Origin: Pseudomonadota bacterium
GTDB lineage: Bacteria > Myxococcota_A > Bradymonadia > UBA4248
DNA: 37,576 nt
Reading direction: 5' to 3'
NCBI GenBank assembly: GCA_017441205.1
Contig: JAFRYG010000015.1
Span: forward strand, 1-37,576
Made by a program: the position numbers and the translations under genes. How positions within the stretch are numbered: the stretch's first letter is position 1; each line of letters begins with the position of its first letter. The notes under the pieces are model-generated. The model was not told where the DNA came from and did no database searches. It saw only the letters and a program-made list of their open reading frames with translations. Positions 1 to 8,234 of this stretch are shown here, one piece after another.

Positions 1-1
1 T

Positions 2-232
2 ATGCAGTTTACGATGCAGGTCAGCGAAGCGGAGTTTTATCGAATTGCAGCCGAAGAGGCTGCCAAAGACTTCGAACCGCTGGAACTCGTCTATCCGAAA
101 GAAATCCCCGTTTTTGAGAAGTACGATGAATATATTCCGGACGAACTGGTGCGCAAGGGATTTGCCCTCGGCGTGCTGGACATCGGGGGCATGAAAAAGC
201 GAGTACTGGAGTGGGGGACGATGGCTTTGTGA
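2..232 (+). CDS. C-terminal end of a probable Lhr-like DEAD/DEAH helicase (partial)
   Basis: An open frame runs from the window edge to a TGA at 230-232, so only the last ~76 residues are visible and the gene almost certainly begins outside the window; the ATG at position 2 need not be the true start. The tail contains FEPLELVYP, KYDEYIPDELVRKGF and ALGVLDIGGMKKR. The pattern K-Y-(x)3-(I/V)-P-(D/E)-E-L-(L/V)-R-(x)2-(F/Y)-A followed by L-D resembles the extreme C-terminus of Lhr/YprA-type superfamily 2 helicases as I remember them. No helicase motif is in view, so the call rests on this tail alone. It is convergent with the lipoprotein gene that ends at 275. Confidence 0.4.
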   Translation: MQFTMQVSEAEFYRIAAEEAAKDFEPLELVYPKEIPVFEKYDEYIPDELVRKGFALGVLDIGGMKKRVLEWGTMAL

Positions 233-251
233 CCGTGTATAAACTATTTCA

Positions 252-265
252 CCGCCCGGAGGCGG
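252..265. terminator. Short GC hairpin between convergent genes
   Basis: CCGCC (252-256), loop CGGA and GGCGG (261-265) form a 5-bp stem in the 42-nt gap between two convergent genes. No T-run follows on either strand, so it is at best a weak or Rho-assisted terminator. Confidence 0.3.
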
Positions 266-274
266 CGATTGGGA

Positions 275-3127
275 TTATTCACATGTGTAGTCGAGACCTA
301 ATTTATCCTTCTGTTCTTTCCACTTCGGATCTCCCTCATTGAGTATGGTGCAGTATGTTTTCTTTGTCATTCCGGAGGATTCAAAGATATGAAACAGCCC
401 CTGAAATGAATCGATTTTTTTCAGTACCCAGGATGTCAGTAATTGATTAAATTTAGTTGCGCTGTGGAACATGTTCTGCATGTTAGTAACTTTTCGTACA
501 TCCCAGCTTGAAATGTCTCGATTAAATACTGCTGCTTTATAGAACATTGAGCTCATATCGGTGACGTTTGATGTGTTCCATGAGCCGATGTTCTGGTTAA
601 ACGCAGTAGCTCCCGAGAACATTAAACTCATATGGGTGACGTTGGATGTATCCCATGCATCGATGTTTTGATTAAATGCAGTTGTTTCCAAGAACATTGA
701 GCTCATATCGGTGACGTTTGATGTGTCCCATGCACCGATGTTTTGGTTAAACGTGGTTGCTCCATAGAACATTGAATTCATATCGGTGACATTTGATGTG
801 TTCCATTTACCGATGTTTTGGTTAAACGCAGCAGCGCCATTAAACATTTGTGCCATATTGGTGACATTTGATGTGTCCCATTTACCGATGTTTTGGTTAA
901 ACGCAGTTGCTCCAGAGAACATGCTGTTCATATTGGTGACATTTGATGTGTCCCATGTACCGATGTTTTGGTTAAACGCAGCAGCGTTCGAAAACATTAT
1001 ACCCATATTGGTGACATTTGATGTGTCCCATTTACCGATGTCTTGGTTAAACGCAGTTGCCCCCCAAAACATATTACCCATACTGGTGACGTTTGATGTG
1101 TCCCAGTTTTCAATATGATATTCGTTAGTTTCGGTGTTCTCTATAAAACCTATAAAAGCAAACATGAAATCCATTGTCGTCAGTTTGGTAGCATCCGGAA
1201 TGTCGTTGGAGGATATTTTCTCAAGGGTTGATTGTGCGAATGCGTCGCTTGCCAGCCCAACCGGACCGAAAGATATGATTTCCATCAGTTTTTTATTATG
1301 ATCCATCGACCAGCCATCGAGGGTGCCGGTAACCTTAATGTGGTGTCGGTCGACAGCAGCATATTTGTGGGGCAGATCTTTGGCGCACGTCGTGACGGAG
1401 CTGTTGGATTTGTCGCCCCAGTCGACCGATATTTTGCATTCTGACGCGTTTTGCAGCGGGAATACGATTTTCTCATCGGCCTCAGTCGTCTGCCAGACCG
1501 TTTCGAAGACTTTGGGGGCGCATCGTCCGTCCGGACGGCAGAAATAATCATCGCTGATGCACTGGTCGTCCGAAGTGCATTTATTCGAGCATTTAAATCC
1601 GATAAAGCTGTCGCAGAATCCGTCGCCGCTGCCTTTGGCAGAATCGCAGTCTGCATAGTACCGGCAATCCTTGCCGTCTTTCAGATCGAAATCATCGATC
1701 ATATAGTTGTGATTCGTATCGGCCTTCAAATGAACCGAAATGCTGATGGTGACGTTCTGTGCCACGCCGAGCGCATCGCTGATCGTGATATCGGAAGTAC
1801 ATGCGGCAGTCACTGCCTTTGCCTTGACCTGAACCGAAACGGGCTCTGCGCCTGTCGTTATTGTGGCGGGGACTTCGATACAATCCTTGTTGGAAGCAGT
1901 CAGATTGAGTTTTTTGCCGGTTTGTGGATTATTATCAATGACATATGAAATGGTGAATGAATCCGTATGCCCTTCGAGAATATCGAGGTATGCGGGGGAT
2001 ACGGTCAGGTACCGGCAGGTGCCGTCATCGGCGCAGGTGATGCATTGGCCGTCCTTGCATGCATGTTCGCATGCAGTATCCTGGGTATTCATCCAGGTGT
2101 TGTTCTGACATTTCTGTGGGATTCCGTCTTTGCTGCATTGTTTTTCGTTTTTTTCGCAAACCAGGGGAACGCATTCGGAGTTCAGACAAATATTGTCCTC
2201 GCCGCATGCTTCATTCTGCCATCTGTCACTTTTGCATACGGCTTTCGTCTTTCCGTCATCCAGACATTTGGTTTCGGAGCCGCTGCAGCTGGCAGACAGA
2301 CATTTGCCTGTGTCAGAATCGCATGCGTATTCACAGATTTCTGAAAGCGTATTGGTGCTGCAGATATAGCTGTTTTTGCCTTTGCAGATATATTCTGTTG
2401 AGCAGGGATTTTCTGTACATTCACCATTCAGACAGCCAAATTCGCAAGTTCTTTCGTTGGTCCAGGCATTGTCGACGCATTTTTGAATGATTCTGTCATT
2501 GCATCTCAAAACATCCTTCGGACAGACCTGTTCGATGCATTCACCTTTTCGGCAGATCTGGTTTTCCGGGCATGCTTCCTTTTTCCATTCATTGTCGATG
2601 CAGACGGATTTTTCCGTATCGCCGGTACATTTGGTTTCATTCGCGCTGCAGACTTCCGAAAGGCATGCGCCGGTTTCGGTATCGCATCCGAACTGGCATG
2701 TTTCGATCAGGGTGTTGTCGCTGCATCGGTAGCGGTCATTGCCCTTGCATATGATTTCCGATTTGCACTGATCCGCGTTTTCGGGAACGCATTTGGCGGT
2801 ATTGGTGGCGAATACATAGCCCGTGCTGCATTCATATACGCAGATGTGATTTTGAGTGCATCCGGTGGCGACAGAATTTGCGGGAATGAATTTGGTGCAG
2901 TGGTCGAGTATTGGCTGTTCGCGATTGCCCTGTTCAATGGGGGCACACTGGCATTCGAGGGTACCGAAAGCATCATCCGACAAGGCGTAGCCGCAGAGCC
3001 CAGGATCTCCTGAATCATTCAGCGTGCATGCGTTCATTGCGGCTGCAATGGCAAAGCACAGGGAAAGGGGATTGCAGAACAAATGTGAGTGTCGGAAAAA
3101 AAGAGTCGTATTTGGTGGCAATTTCAT
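275..3127 (-). CDS. Cys-rich lipoprotein with BspA-like (DUF285) repeats
   Basis: A 950-residue exported protein. The N-terminus has a hydrophobic stretch ending in AMNAC, a plausible lipobox. Residues ~45-370 are Cys-rich modules of the style CxxxETKCxxD...CxxxxW...C, probably disulfide-knotted. A Ca-loop-like segment ([10 protein letters not shown], near residue 470) and further Cys follow. Residues ~670-880 are eight to nine copies of a 25-residue repeat built on [13 protein letters not shown] and AFNQNIG, the signature of BspA-type/DUF285 'mycoplasma lipoprotein' repeats, an adhesin-like family. Start: AGGAGC lies 7 nt upstream of the ATG. A consensus-like promoter sits at 3214-3242. Known for the family: surface proteins that bind host or matrix proteins, sometimes with LRR-like folds. 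Inferred: a cell-surface binding protein; the ligand is unknown. Confidence 0.85.
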   Translation of the reverse strand: MKLPPNTTLFFRHSHLFCNPLSLCFAIAAAMNACTLNDSGDPGLCGYALSDDAFGTLECQCAPIEQGNREQPILDHCTKFIPANSVATGCTQNHICVYECSTGYVFATNTAKCVPENADQCKSEIICKGNDRYRCSDNTLIETCQFGCDTETGACLSEVCSANETKCTGDTEKSVCIDNEWKKEACPENQICRKGECIEQVCPKDVLRCNDRIIQKCVDNAWTNERTCEFGCLNGECTENPCSTEYICKGKNSYICSTNTLSEICEYACDSDTGKCLSASCSGSETKCLDDGKTKAVCKSDRWQNEACGEDNICLNSECVPLVCEKNEKQCSKDGIPQKCQNNTWMNTQDTACEHACKDGQCITCADDGTCRYLTVSPAYLDILEGHTDSFTISYVIDNNPQTGKKLNLTASNKDCIEVPATITTGAEPVSVQVKAKAVTAACTSDITISDALGVAQNVTISISVHLKADTNHNYMIDDFDLKDGKDCRYYADCDSAKGSGDGFCDSFIGFKCSNKCTSDDQCISDDYFCRPDGRCAPKVFETVWQTTEADEKIVFPLQNASECKISVDWGDKSNSSVTTCAKDLPHKYAAVDRHHIKVTGTLDGWSMDHNKKLMEIISFGPVGLASDAFAQSTLEKISSNDIPDATKLTTMDFMFAFIGFIENTETNEYHIENWDTSNVTSMGNMFWGATAFNQDIGKWDTSNVTNMGIMFSNAAAFNQNIGTWDTSNVTNMNSMFSGATAFNQNIGKWDTSNVTNMAQMFNGAAAFNQNIGKWNTSNVTDMNSMFYGATTFNQNIGAWDTSNVTDMSSMFLETTAFNQNIDAWDTSNVTHMSLMFSGATAFNQNIGSWNTSNVTDMSSMFYKAAVFNRDISSWDVRKVTNMQNMFHSATKFNQLLTSWVLKKIDSFQGLFHIFESSGMTKKTYCTILNEGDPKWKEQKDKLGLDYTCE
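480..1110 (-). repeat. 75-bp tandem repeats encoding BspA-like units
   Basis: The coding strand repeats every 75 nt (25 codons). A block reading CGATGTTTTGGTTAAACGCAG on the plus strand recurs with small changes near 587, 737, 812, 887, 962 and 1037. Neighbouring units are close to identical at DNA level, so unit number can change by slippage or recombination without shifting the frame. Confidence 0.9.
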
Positions 3128-3194
3128 CGTAAAGCTCCTAAAGTTATAAAAAAATAAATATAATCAAACTGTTATGATTTAGCATCAGACTGCT

Positions 3195-3208
3195 ATACCT
3201 TTTGGTAT
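3195..3208. promoter_or_regulatory. Inverted repeat at the predicted transcription start
   Basis: ATACC (3195-3199), TTTT and GGTAT (3204-3208) form a perfect 5-bp inverted repeat directly downstream of the -10 box at 3214-3219, so it covers the expected start of transcription. It could be an operator or a 5'-end hairpin in the mRNA of the BspA-like lipoprotein. Confidence 0.35.
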
Positions 3209-3213
3209 CGTTT

Positions 3214-3242
3214 ATTATAGCATTTCGTATCGTGCGTGCCAA
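3214..3242 (-). promoter_or_regulatory. Sigma70-like promoter of the BspA-like lipoprotein
   Basis: On the minus strand TTGGCA (3242-3237) is followed after 17 nt by TATAAT (3219-3214). The -10 is perfect and the -35 matches 4 of 6. It leaves a leader of about 80 nt before the ATG at 3127, with the AT-rich stretch and SD AGGAG in between. Confidence 0.7.
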
Positions 3243-3355
3243 TGTTAAATACGGATTGGGATTCATGAATGTCGCATTTATTATTGTATTGGCCATAGAT
3301 AATGACAATAATATACGATTTTCCATTTCCTGGGGCATCCCCTACGAGGATTGAT

Positions 3356-3434
3356 TTTGGTGCAATTCATTTGTCCCCCGGTAGCCGCTGCGCGCCAACC
3401 GGGGGCTACTTTCCCAAAGCCCTACGGGCTTTTT
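3356..3434 (+). repeat. Two-hairpin dispersed repeat, copy 1
   Basis: A 55-nt block (3356-3410) matches 37576-37522 on the opposite strand with two mismatches. It holds hairpin 1: CCCCCGGT (3375-3382) pairing with ACCGGGGG. Five bases later hairpin 2 follows: AAAGCCC (3416-3422), loop TAC, GGGCTTT (3426-3432) and more T. In the other copy the second hairpin is GAAGTCC-TAC-GGACTTC, so base changes in one arm are matched in the other. On the plus strand hairpin 2 with its T-run looks like an intrinsic terminator, but no plus-strand gene ends just upstream. Confidence 0.85.
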
Positions 3435-3716
3435 AATTGATACATCACGCCGCGTCATGTTTAAAAACACACGTAAACGATATAAATATGATGGTCAATT
3501 ATCAACAATAATTAAGGCGACAACCAAAGAAAGCAACGATTTTCGGCATTGGAATCTAAAGATTATCGTTACTATTGTCGAGAATCCAGGTCGTAAATGT
3601 CGCATTAACGATTGGTGTGCAGTTATTAAAAATAGATGGTTTGCGGCGAGCTCTGTAATATATTAATTGTGTGGATAAATATTAATGGGTTGTATGGATA
3701 TGGATGATACAAAAAA
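3435..3716. other. Gap with no recognisable gene
   Basis: This AT-rich stretch between the two kinds of hairpin element has an open frame at 3457-3666 (+), but there is no ribosome-binding site before its ATG, no family resemblance and no conserved neighbour. I see no RNA gene. It is downstream of the FAM20-like gene and upstream of the BspA-like lipoprotein gene. Confidence 0.5.
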
Positions 3717-3750
3717 GGCCGGGCGTATTGCCTTTGGCAATAGCCCGGCC
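3717..3750 (+). repeat. Bulged-G hairpin element E1
   Basis: Arm GGCCGGGC (3717-3724), one unpaired G (3725), inner stem TATTGCC, loop TTT, GGCAATA and arm GCCCGGCC (3743-3750). All 15 pairs are Watson-Crick. It lies about 40 nt past the stop of the FAM20-like gene (minus strand), so it could end that transcript. Confidence 0.85.
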
Positions 3751-3751
3751 C

Positions 3752-3783
3752 ATGGTGCGTATTGCCGCAGGCAAAAGCACCAT
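3752..3783 (+). repeat. Bulged-G hairpin element E2
   Basis: Arm ATGGTGC (3752-3758), unpaired G (3759), inner TATTGCC, loop GCA, GGCAAAA and arm GCACCAT (3777-3783), with one A.A mismatch in the inner stem. It follows E1 after one base; the arm sequence is unrelated to that of E1 while the core is the same. Confidence 0.8.
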
Positions 3784-3790
3784 CCCCAAA

Positions 3791-5173
3791 CTATTCAAAG
3801 AAAAAAGTTTCGGCTTCGCCATTATCGTTGATACATTTTTTTACATAATCGAGGTATTTCTGTCGCTGCTGCCAGAAGGTTTCGAACTTTTCCTTTTCAA
3901 AATCGGTGGCATCGGGGAACAGATAGTTCAGGAGCGGCTCTTTTTGGAAGTTCGAGATGGCAGTGTAGGTGAGGCGCGAAAAGCGCGTGATTTCGTGAAG
4001 GTGTTTTTCGGGCTTGCTGTTGGGCGTTTTGGCAAAACCGGCGCCGTTGTCGATGGACATGAAGCGTCCGTGGGCAATCTGGCAGTTGACGCCGAACAGC
4101 GATGGTGATCCGCTGAATCGATCCCAGTTATTGATGAGGAAATCGAAGACGAGGAGGTTGGAAATCTGGCGTGCCAGATCATATTGGGAGAGATTCTGGA
4201 CATGCGGGGCGAGTTTTGCGGCAAATTTGTCGCCGCCTTTGTGTTTTTTGGCGATTTGAGGGAGCAGATCGCTGACGGGTTTGGCAAGTTCAGATTTATC
4301 CGTGCCGGGGTTGAGCCATGGCTTCCATATGAATGAGAATTCGATGGGAAAATCGGCGAATTCGGGGATCCATTCCTTGAATGTACCTTCGACGCGGTGG
4401 ATGTCTCCGGGGAGATGGGTGGGGATGATTTCGGCGAATTCTTCTTTGGGATTGGCTGCGTTTCGGCCATAGAGGGACGAAAAGTCCTTGTAATCGAAGT
4501 AGATCGGGACGTTGACAGGGATATCGAACGCGCATTTCATGACCGGACACAGTCGGTAGGCCGCAATTTCGGATCGGTAATTGGACTGGAATCGTTTTTG
4601 AAATGGCTTGAATGCAGCGATGGTTTGCTTGTCTTTGGTGAATTTATAGACGAGCGAGCTTCCGCCGCCGAGTCGTTTCATGCCGGTCAGATCCTGACCG
4701 GGGATAAGTTGTTTTGGCTGGGCATTGAGCTGCGGATGATTGCGGATGGCTTCCTGATAGGCGTTTTCGAGTTCCTGCAATGCACCGGACTTGAATTGTG
4801 CATTGAGCAGCAGCCTGAGGGCTTCGTCGTATTGGCCTTCCTGCTGGAGTTTTTGAGCAGATTCGATGACTTGTCCCGGATCTTCTTTGACTTCGGCAGG
4901 CTGGGGGGCATTGGCTGGTTCAGGGGCTGGCTCGGCCGCAGGCTTTTCGGGCTCGGCCGCAGGCTTTTCGGGCTCGGCAGCAGGCTTTTCGGGCTCAGCC
5001 GCGGGGGCTTTGGGCTCTGTGGGGGCGGTTATGGCATCCGCAGGCTGAGCTGTTTCGGGCTGAGCTGTTTCGGGCTGAGCTGGCGGAGTGTTCTGTTCCG
5101 ATGAATTGTTTGCGAAGGGATTGCAGCCTGCGGCGAACAGACTTATTCCGAGGAGAATTGGCAATGTCTTCAT
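3791..5173 (-). CDS. Lipoprotein with FAM20-like secreted-kinase domain
   Basis: A 460-residue protein with signal peptide and lipobox (FAAGC, Cys17). Residues ~30-95 are a Pro/Ala/Glu-rich linker with PAAEPEK repeats, then a short helical region (~100-150). The rest resembles FAM20/HipA-like kinases: Gly-rich loop GGGSS (169-173), Lys189 in AAFKP, Glu202 in RSEIAAYRL, FDFLINNWDR (343-352) with candidate catalytic Asp351, and SIDNGAGF (373-380) with candidate metal-binding Asp375. In FAM20C the equivalent motifs are AxFKP, EIAAFxLDR, FDFxxGNxDR and LDNGRGF. Its start overlaps the stop of the RNase gene by ATGA, so the two are translationally coupled. Inferred: a kinase outside the cytoplasm, anchored to a membrane, substrate unknown. 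Alternative: another PI3/4K-like or spore-coat CotH-like fold; the DNG and NxDR motifs favour FAM20-like. Confidence 0.7.
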   Translation of the reverse strand: MKTLPILLGISLFAAGCNPFANNSSEQNTPPAQPETAQPETAQPADAITAPTEPKAPAAEPEKPAAEPEKPAAEPEKPAAEPAPEPANAPQPAEVKEDPGQVIESAQKLQQEGQYDEALRLLLNAQFKSGALQELENAYQEAIRNHPQLNAQPKQLIPGQDLTGMKRLGGGSSLVYKFTKDKQTIAAFKPFQKRFQSNYRSEIAAYRLCPVMKCAFDIPVNVPIYFDYKDFSSLYGRNAANPKEEFAEIIPTHLPGDIHRVEGTFKEWIPEFADFPIEFSFIWKPWLNPGTDKSELAKPVSDLLPQIAKKHKGGDKFAAKLAPHVQNLSQYDLARQISNLLVFDFLINNWDRFSGSPSLFGVNCQIAHGRFMSIDNGAGFAKTPNSKPEKHLHEITRFSRLTYTAISNFQKEPLLNYLFPDATDFEKEKFETFWQQRQKYLDYVKKCINDNGEAETFFFE

Positions 5174-7275
5174 GAGATGACCTCAATGAACTGAAGCTGA
5201 ATGACCCCTTCTTCGGGGCGGATGTTTTCGATGCGAACTCTGCAGAGCGTGCCGACAGGCCATCTGTTTTTGGTGGAAAGATTCGCTCTGACCTGGGTTT
5301 CGATGAGTGCGACCTGGGCAATATCGCCGCGTTCTGTATTGTATTGCAGAATGATGGCGTCGATGATCTGATTGCCCAGTTGTTTGAGGTATTTGAGTGT
5401 TGCCAGCTGATAGGCTTCGTGGGATGCCGAACGGGCTTTGGAGAGTCCGAGATCGGTTTCGGCGAGGATGGCGTTGAATTCTTCAGCGTCAAAACGCGGA
5501 TTTTGGGTGGCGAACCAGGATTCCAGCTGGTAGTGACAGAGCAAATCGGCATATCTGCGCAGCGGGCTCGTTGCCTGGATGTATTTGTCGAGTCCGAGAC
5601 CGGCATGGAAACCGGGCGTCATGGAGGATGCTGCGGGCATCATGCATCTGCGCATGGCGAAGGCCCGAATGAGATCATTGGGCATGGCTTCGAGCGTTTG
5701 TGCATCCGGCATGTTATTGGGCGGCGGCTGCAGCCGGTAGAGCGCCGGGATGCTGTGTTCACTGCAGAATTCGGCGGCGAGTGCATTGGCCATGATCATG
5801 CATTCCGAAACGAGCTGGCGGCTCATCATGGATGGATCGATGGGATGGAATTCGTAGCGGGATTCTTCGGGCAGCCATTTGAGCTTGAATTCCGGGATGT
5901 CGATGTCGATGGCACCATGATTTCGACGGTTGGCTGCTGAAAATTCGGTGATTTCCTGTACGAGCCGGATCTCGTCGGACAAGTCATCTTCCCCTTCTTC
6001 GATCATGTGTTCTGCCATGTCGTACGAAAGGCGATGTTTGGAGATGACGACCGAAGGGACGATTTTCTGTTCGAGGATGTTGAATTCAGAGTCCAGGGTG
6101 ATGAGGAATGATATGGCGTTCCGTTTTTCACCGGGCATCAGGCTGAATGCGTTTTCGCTCAGGATGGCGGGGAGCATGGGAATGCGCAGTTCCGGAAGAT
6201 AAATGGATGTGGAACGATGGCGTGCTTCGGTTTCGAGCGGGGATCCCACGGGGAGGCGGGATGCAGGGGCTGCGATATGAATTCCCAGACGCAATCTGTT
6301 TTCGCTGAGTTTTTCGATCGACAGGGCATCATCGATATCGAGCGTATCGGAATCATCGATAGAAAAGACGTCGAGTTCGGTGAGATCGAGGCGATTGGGA
6401 TCCGTCTGCGGATTCTGGTAATAACTGAATGCGTCGTGTTCAATTTCTTCCGAAAACTGCACGGGGATTTCGTATTTGATGATCGCGACATTGGTCTGCG
6501 GCGTCCAGAATCCGGTTTCGCGCAAAAAAGCCCGGGCGCGCAGGTGCGCTGTGCCCTGGAATCCGCGATTCATCCGGCTCAGAACGGTTTCGAGCAGCGC
6601 TTCGGCCTCGACTTTATCCTGGCAGTCAGATCCGAGGACTGCATAGTTTTCGATGATTTTCCAGGCATCCAGGACGTCGGAATGCGCGAGGATGTGGTCT
6701 TCGACGGTCTGTGTACGCAAATCTTCCGGTTGATTGAGGAGTCCGAGGGCTTCATCGGCAAATTTTTCGCGCCATTTTTCCTTTTGAGCGCGGATTTCGC
6801 GTTGTCTGAGGAGTTCCTGGACGGTCTGTGGATTTCGCGGCGAGAACGTTTCGTTCGAGATGGCCTTGAAATAGATTTTGTCTTCGCGAAGTGCCCGAAT
6901 GAGGGCGAGTCTCTGAACGGGAGTTGGTGCGTCGAAGGGCAGGGACAGCATGTCATTGAGGGAAATTTCGTCGTATTCACCTTCGATGAGCTGCCAGATA
7001 TCTTCGATATCACATTGGTTTGCCGGGTTATTGGCACGGATATCGAGGGAATTGAGTTCATTCTGGATATTGCTGATCAGCATGGATGTCGGGAGACGAT
7101 ATTTCAAATCGTGCAGGATCTGTTTGGCCGGCAGGATCATATCGCGCCCTGTGGCGTTGATGAGTTTGACCTTGTCTGATTTTTCGTCCACATTGGTGAC
7201 GACACCGAGACAGAACTTGCCCTTGTTGGCAAATTCAATGACGGCGCCTTCATTAAGGTGTATTTCCGATGACAT
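5170..7275 (-). CDS. RNase II/RNase R-family 3'-5' exoribonuclease
   Basis: 701 residues. The RNB catalytic domain is clear: FSIDDSDTLDIDDA (residues 304-317) holds the Asp cluster that binds the catalytic metals, followed by RLRLGIHIA and RHRSTSIYLP; QATSPLRRYADL (567-578) is the substrate-clamping motif of the family. The N-terminal ~60 residues form a small beta-rich domain, and the C-terminal ~60 residues look like an S1-type RNA-binding domain (RANLSTKNRWPVGTLCRVRIE). The length fits RNase II-like enzymes better than the longer, S1- and Lys-tailed RNase R. SD AAGGAT precedes the ATG. A hairpin of six C and six G with a GGC loop (7301-7319) lies in its leader. It heads a two-gene operon with the FAM20-like lipoprotein. 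Confidence 0.9.
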   Translation of the reverse strand: MSSEIHLNEGAVIEFANKGKFCLGVVTNVDEKSDKVKLINATGRDMILPAKQILHDLKYRLPTSMLISNIQNELNSLDIRANNPANQCDIEDIWQLIEGEYDEISLNDMLSLPFDAPTPVQRLALIRALREDKIYFKAISNETFSPRNPQTVQELLRQREIRAQKEKWREKFADEALGLLNQPEDLRTQTVEDHILAHSDVLDAWKIIENYAVLGSDCQDKVEAEALLETVLSRMNRGFQGTAHLRARAFLRETGFWTPQTNVAIIKYEIPVQFSEEIEHDAFSYYQNPQTDPNRLDLTELDVFSIDDSDTLDIDDALSIEKLSENRLRLGIHIAAPASRLPVGSPLETEARHRSTSIYLPELRIPMLPAILSENAFSLMPGEKRNAISFLITLDSEFNILEQKIVPSVVISKHRLSYDMAEHMIEEGEDDLSDEIRLVQEITEFSAANRRNHGAIDIDIPEFKLKWLPEESRYEFHPIDPSMMSRQLVSECMIMANALAAEFCSEHSIPALYRLQPPPNNMPDAQTLEAMPNDLIRAFAMRRCMMPAASSMTPGFHAGLGLDKYIQATSPLRRYADLLCHYQLESWFATQNPRFDAEEFNAILAETDLGLSKARSASHEAYQLATLKYLKQLGNQIIDAIILQYNTERGDIAQVALIETQVRANLSTKNRWPVGTLCRVRIENIRPEEGVIQLQFIEVIS

Positions 7276-7300
7276 GTCGATCCTTTATTCGGCAAACTGA

Positions 7301-7319
7301 ATCCCCCCGGCGGGGGGAT
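7301..7319. promoter_or_regulatory. 8-bp hairpin in the exoribonuclease leader
   Basis: ATCCCCCC (7301-7308), loop GGC and GGGGGGAT (7312-7319). It sits about 25 nt before the start of the exoribonuclease gene (minus strand), immediately upstream of its SD, so it could affect translation or mRNA stability, as known for autoregulated RNase genes. The role is inference. Confidence 0.5.
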
Positions 7320-7441
7320 ACCATACACGCAAATGGTCTGAGACGCATTCAGTTTATTCGGATTATCCGTTTTGAGCGTTATACAGCCGGGATGAAAGGT
7401 GGTGCGGGATGCATTTGTCTGGTGTATTTTCGGGCGAATGA

Positions 7442-7458
7442 CAGACAAGATTTGTCTG
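7442..7458. promoter_or_regulatory. 7-bp inverted repeat in the divergent spacer
   Basis: CAGACAA, spacer GAT and TTGTCTG (7452-7458) form a perfect inverted repeat in the ~300-bp spacer between the divergent exoribonuclease and SEC-C genes. It may be an operator. I see no convincing -35/-10 pair in this spacer, and apart from this repeat and the 7301-7319 hairpin the spacer shows nothing else. Confidence 0.3.
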
Positions 7459-7573
7459 GAAAAAAAGATGTACTTTCATTGTTTGTTCAAGCGTGCTATG
7501 AAAGCGCGATTCTGGGTGGGATGATCCGCCCGGGTTTAACGTCTTGAATTCATTACAAACACAGGAAGTCTCA

Positions 7574-8182
7574 ATGAATAATCAGCAGAGAAATGAACTT
7601 TGTCATTGTGGTAGTGGCAAAAAATATAAGAATTGTTGCATGCGTAAGGATGAAGCCCAGGCTCAGCTTTCGAAGCAGCAATACGATGTCCGACGCGTGA
7701 TCGGTCCGAAAACATCCCCTTATATGTTTTGGAAACGCTGGAGTGCAGCATGCGGCCGCAACGAGTTTGGTCTCGTTTATGATATGCTTCTCCCCAATGG
7801 TGAACTCGCTGAGAAATTCCGCACTGCAGAAGATTTCTTTGTCAATATCAATGAAATCGGCCTTCCCTATGAGAGCCGCTGGAATCTGGATAAGATCAAG
7901 CTGAACGGTACGAAATGCATGTTCCTTTGCCATCGCACGGACAGCGAGGATAAAAACGCCGATATCATCTGCTCGCTGATGACGCTTCAGCTGACGGAAC
8001 TTGGTCTTCGTGTTGAAAATATTCAGCGCGCGATCTGCAAGCCGACGTCGGATTTCATCCTTTCATTTGATATCTTTGGCGTTTCAAGTGCCGAAACGGA
8101 ATATCTTAAGAAAACAAAAGCAGGCTGGACGCGTCCGGACCTGACCGATGAAGCTACGCGCTTTGTCGCCCCCGAGGAATAA
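7574..8182 (+). CDS. SEC-C zinc-motif protein of unknown function
   Basis: 202 residues. The N-terminus carries CHCGSGKKYKNCC (Cys10, Cys12, Cys21, Cys22), the SEC-C zinc-binding motif first described at the C-terminus of SecA and found alone in many small proteins. The start is placed at 7574 because ACAGGAAG lies 6-7 nt upstream; an in-frame ATG at 7544 lacks an SD. The remaining ~170 residues are soluble, mixed alpha/beta, with no motif I recognise. SEC-C is known as a zinc knuckle for protein or nucleic-acid contacts; a specific role cannot be read from the sequence. The next gene follows after 108 nt on the same strand. Confidence 0.8.
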   Translation: MNNQQRNELCHCGSGKKYKNCCMRKDEAQAQLSKQQYDVRRVIGPKTSPYMFWKRWSAACGRNEFGLVYDMLLPNGELAEKFRTAEDFFVNINEIGLPYESRWNLDKIKLNGTKCMFLCHRTDSEDKNADIICSLMTLQLTELGLRVENIQRAICKPTSDFILSFDIFGVSSAETEYLKKTKAGWTRPDLTDEATRFVAPEE

Positions 8183-8234
8183 TAGAATCTGAAAGAAAAT
8201 TGTTCCCCTTTGGGAATTTATTGAGTTTGTCCGT

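Noticed and set aside
786..1118. Repetitive plus-strand frame (110 codons) across the BspA-like repeats
   Set aside because: It is the antisense shadow of the 75-bp repeat, open only because the repeat period is a multiple of three.
3144..3338. 64-codon minus-strand frame upstream of the BspA-like gene
   Set aside because: It overlaps the promoter and leader of that gene and has an unlikely composition.
3457..3666. 69-codon plus-strand frame in the 3435-3716 gap
   Set aside because: No ribosome-binding site, no family resemblance, and it lies between repeat elements.
3717..3783. CRISPR array as an explanation for the hairpin clusters
   Set aside because: There are no evenly spaced identical repeats with unique spacers; arms differ and gaps are one to a few bases.
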